DNA of 6,036 bases, taken from NCBI GenBank assembly GCA_022561895.1, contig JADFQH010000191.1, positions 1 to 6,036 of the forward strand. Direction: 5' to 3'. The notes beneath the pieces were generated by a model. That model saw nothing but the letters and a program-made list of their open reading frames with translations, was not told the DNA's origin and did no database searches. The position numbers were made by a program, and so were the translations under genes. Shown here one piece after another: positions 5,015 through 6,036 of this stretch (position 1 is the stretch's first letter; the number at the start of each line of letters is the position of its first letter). Source of the stretch: Methanobacteriota archaeon. Lineage in GTDB: Archaea; Halobacteriota; Halobacteria; Halobacteriales; Halalkalicoccaceae.

Positions 5015-5782
5015 ATGAGCACCATCGAGGAGAAACGCGTTTTCTCCGGTATGACCGACGGGACGACCCTCTATCTCGCGAGCGATCTCGGCGTCGTCCG
5101 CGTTTCGGTTTCGGACGATCAGATCGGGGAGTTCGGGATCGAACATCAGTGTAGCGCCCGCGATCTCGCATGGGTCGAGGAACTCGTGGTCGCCACCGAC
5201 GAGGACGTACTCGTGGGGCGCGCTCCATCGGCGTTCGGTCCCGCGGTCGCCGTCGGCGGGACCGAAGAGCCAATCGCCGTCTCCCCCGAGGGGCGGGTCG
5301 CCCGGTTCGAAGGCAGCAAGTGGACCGAGATCGGTCGAGTGGATGGGATTCGGGCCGCAGATGGCGACCTGCTCGCGACTGACGAGGGGATCTATCGGGT
5401 CGGCAACGATCTCCAGCACGTCGGGTTGGACGAGGCGAACGATATCTCGACCCGAGGGATCCCGCTTGCGGCGACCGAGACCGGGATCTATCGGCTCGGA
5501 AACGGCTGGATGCACGATCTCGAAGGGCGTTTCGAACGGGTTTCGGCCACCGGCTCGGCTGGCGAACTCGCGCGGGCGTGTGCGCTCGCCGGGGACGGTG
5601 GACTGACCGTCTATAACGGCGAGTGGCGCGCGCACGAGCCGCCGGAGCGGTTCGCTGAGGTGGCTGTCGGCGGGGCTATCTACGGCGCAACCGAGGAAGG
5701 AACCCTGTATGTCGAGGCGGGCGATGGCTGGCGCTCGGGGGCGCTCGGTGTGCCGGGGGTGTGTGCTATGGTCGCCCGCTGA
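5015..5782 (+). CDS. Small beta-propeller-like protein, HVO_0234 type, function unknown
   Basis: A 255-residue acidic soluble protein without signal peptide or membrane segment. I recognise it as the haloarchaeal family named after Haloferax HVO_0234, described as beta-propeller proteins without known function. The sequence supports that: a degenerate unit of the form hydrophobic-x-A-T-[DE]-x-G-[IL]-Y-x-x-x-G-x-W recurs near residues 18, 57, 86, 119, 151, 188 and 221, with spacings of roughly 29-39. The clearest copies are ATDEGIYRVGN (121-131), ATETGIYRLGN (153-163) and ATEEGTLYVEAGDGW (225-239). Seven units in 255 residues suggest a compact seven-bladed propeller, probably a protein- or ligand-binding platform, since no catalytic motif is seen. 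It is divergent from the phosphohexomutase and is followed after 39 nt by prs, so it may be co-transcribed with the PRPP synthase. ATG 5015 is chosen for its TATA-like box 25-30 nt upstream. Confidence 0.85.
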   Translation: MSTIEEKRVFSGMTDGTTLYLASDLGVVRVSVSDDQIGEFGIEHQCSARDLAWVEELVVATDEDVLVGRAPSAFGPAVAVGGTEEPIAVSPEGRVARFEGSKWTEIGRVDGIRAADGDLLATDEGIYRVGNDLQHVGLDEANDISTRGIPLAATETGIYRLGNGWMHDLEGRFERVSATGSAGELARACALAGDGGLTVYNGEWRAHEPPERFAEVAVGGAIYGATEEGTLYVEAGDGWRSGALGVPGVCAMVAR

Positions 5783-5821
5783 GACCGAAAACGAGTTCAG
5801 CGCGCCCGGTGCATTCCCCGT

Positions 5822-6036
5822 ATGATCGTCCCCGGTAGCTCCTCACAGTCGCTCGCGGCCGCTCTGTCAAGCGAACTCGATCGACCGCTCGCACGTGTCG
5901 AGTTCGAGCGCTTTCCCGATGGCGAGCTACTCGCGTCCGTCCCGAAGATCGAGACCGATTCGGCAGTCATCGTCGCCTCGACGACGAGCAGCGACGATCA
6001 TATCGAGCTGCTCCAGCTCCAGGACGCGCTGCGAGA
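5822..6036 (+). CDS. prs: Ribose-phosphate diphosphokinase (PRPP synthase), N-terminal part, cut by window end
   Basis: The first 71 codons are visible; the gene continues beyond the right edge. The enzyme makes PRPP from ribose 5-phosphate and ATP, the precursor for nucleotides, histidine and tryptophan. Visible family features are the N-terminal PGSSSQSLAAAL (4-14), the conserved RFPDGE (30-35), and VIVASTTSSDDHIELLQLQDALR near 49-71, which corresponds to the start of the ATP-binding and dimer region in this family. The catalytic PRPP-binding loop would lie outside the window. ATG 5822 gives the usual haloarchaeal N-terminus. The 39-nt gap after the propeller gene contains no clear TATA box, so read-through from that gene is likely. 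Confidence 0.92.
   Translation, partial: MIVPGSSSQSLAAALSSELDRPLARVEFERFPDGELLASVPKIETDSAVIVASTTSSDDHIELLQLQDALR

Noticed and set aside
4937..5635. 232-codon minus-strand frame opposite the propeller gene
   Set aside because: The plus-strand frame carries clear propeller-type repeats, while the minus-strand product has no motif. Its acidic look follows from the complementary GC-rich codons.
1..6036. Mobile element, CRISPR array or defence cluster
   Set aside because: No transposase or integrase motif, no terminal inverted repeats with target duplication, and no regularly spaced direct repeats were seen. The genes are mainly metabolic and uniform in composition.

Overview
The window comes from a halophilic archaeon (class Halobacteria). 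The evidence is the GC-rich coding sequence, the strongly acidic proteins, starts that mostly lack a Shine-Dalgarno sequence but have TATA-like boxes about 24-31 nt upstream of the ATG, and gene families typical of haloarchaea (a PibD-type peptidase, a FilR1-domain regulator, DUF7118-like and HVO_0234-like proteins). The genus cannot be fixed from this sequence.

Layout from left to right. Bases 1-480 hold the C-terminal part of a preflagellin/prepilin peptidase (PibD-like, + strand). Bases 546-1328 hold a winged-helix regulator with a FilR1 domain (+), preceded by a TATA box and a perfect 13-bp palindrome. Bases 1329-1690 are a gene-poor stretch with a T-tract, an AT-rich island containing an orphan TATA box, and several predicted hairpins. 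Bases 1691-2056 hold hisI (phosphoribosyl-AMP cyclohydrolase, +), followed after 3 nt by a coiled-coil-rich protein of unknown function (2060-3184, +). The 3' end of that gene overlaps by 28 nt the end of a truncated haemoglobin gene on the minus strand (3157-3519). Upstream of the globin on the same strand lies an alpha-D-phosphohexomutase of phosphoglucosamine/phosphomannomutase type (4933 to 3569). Divergent from the mutase, across an 81-nt promoter region, is a small beta-propeller-like protein of the HVO_0234 type (5015-5782, +). It is followed after 39 nt by the start of ribose-phosphate diphosphokinase (prs, 5822 onward, cut by the window end).

Functionally this is mainly a housekeeping region. 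PRPP made by Prs feeds histidine biosynthesis, in which HisI acts, and the phosphohexomutase supplies activated sugar precursors. The peptidase processes archaellin and pilin precursors, and the globin binds O2 or NO. Two genes have no known function (the hisI-linked coiled-coil protein and the beta-propeller). I see no mobile element, CRISPR array, tRNA or rRNA, and no convincing new multi-gene system. The most interesting points are the structured hisI-upstream region, the palindrome before the regulator gene, and the two uncharacterised proteins tied to PRPP/histidine genes.
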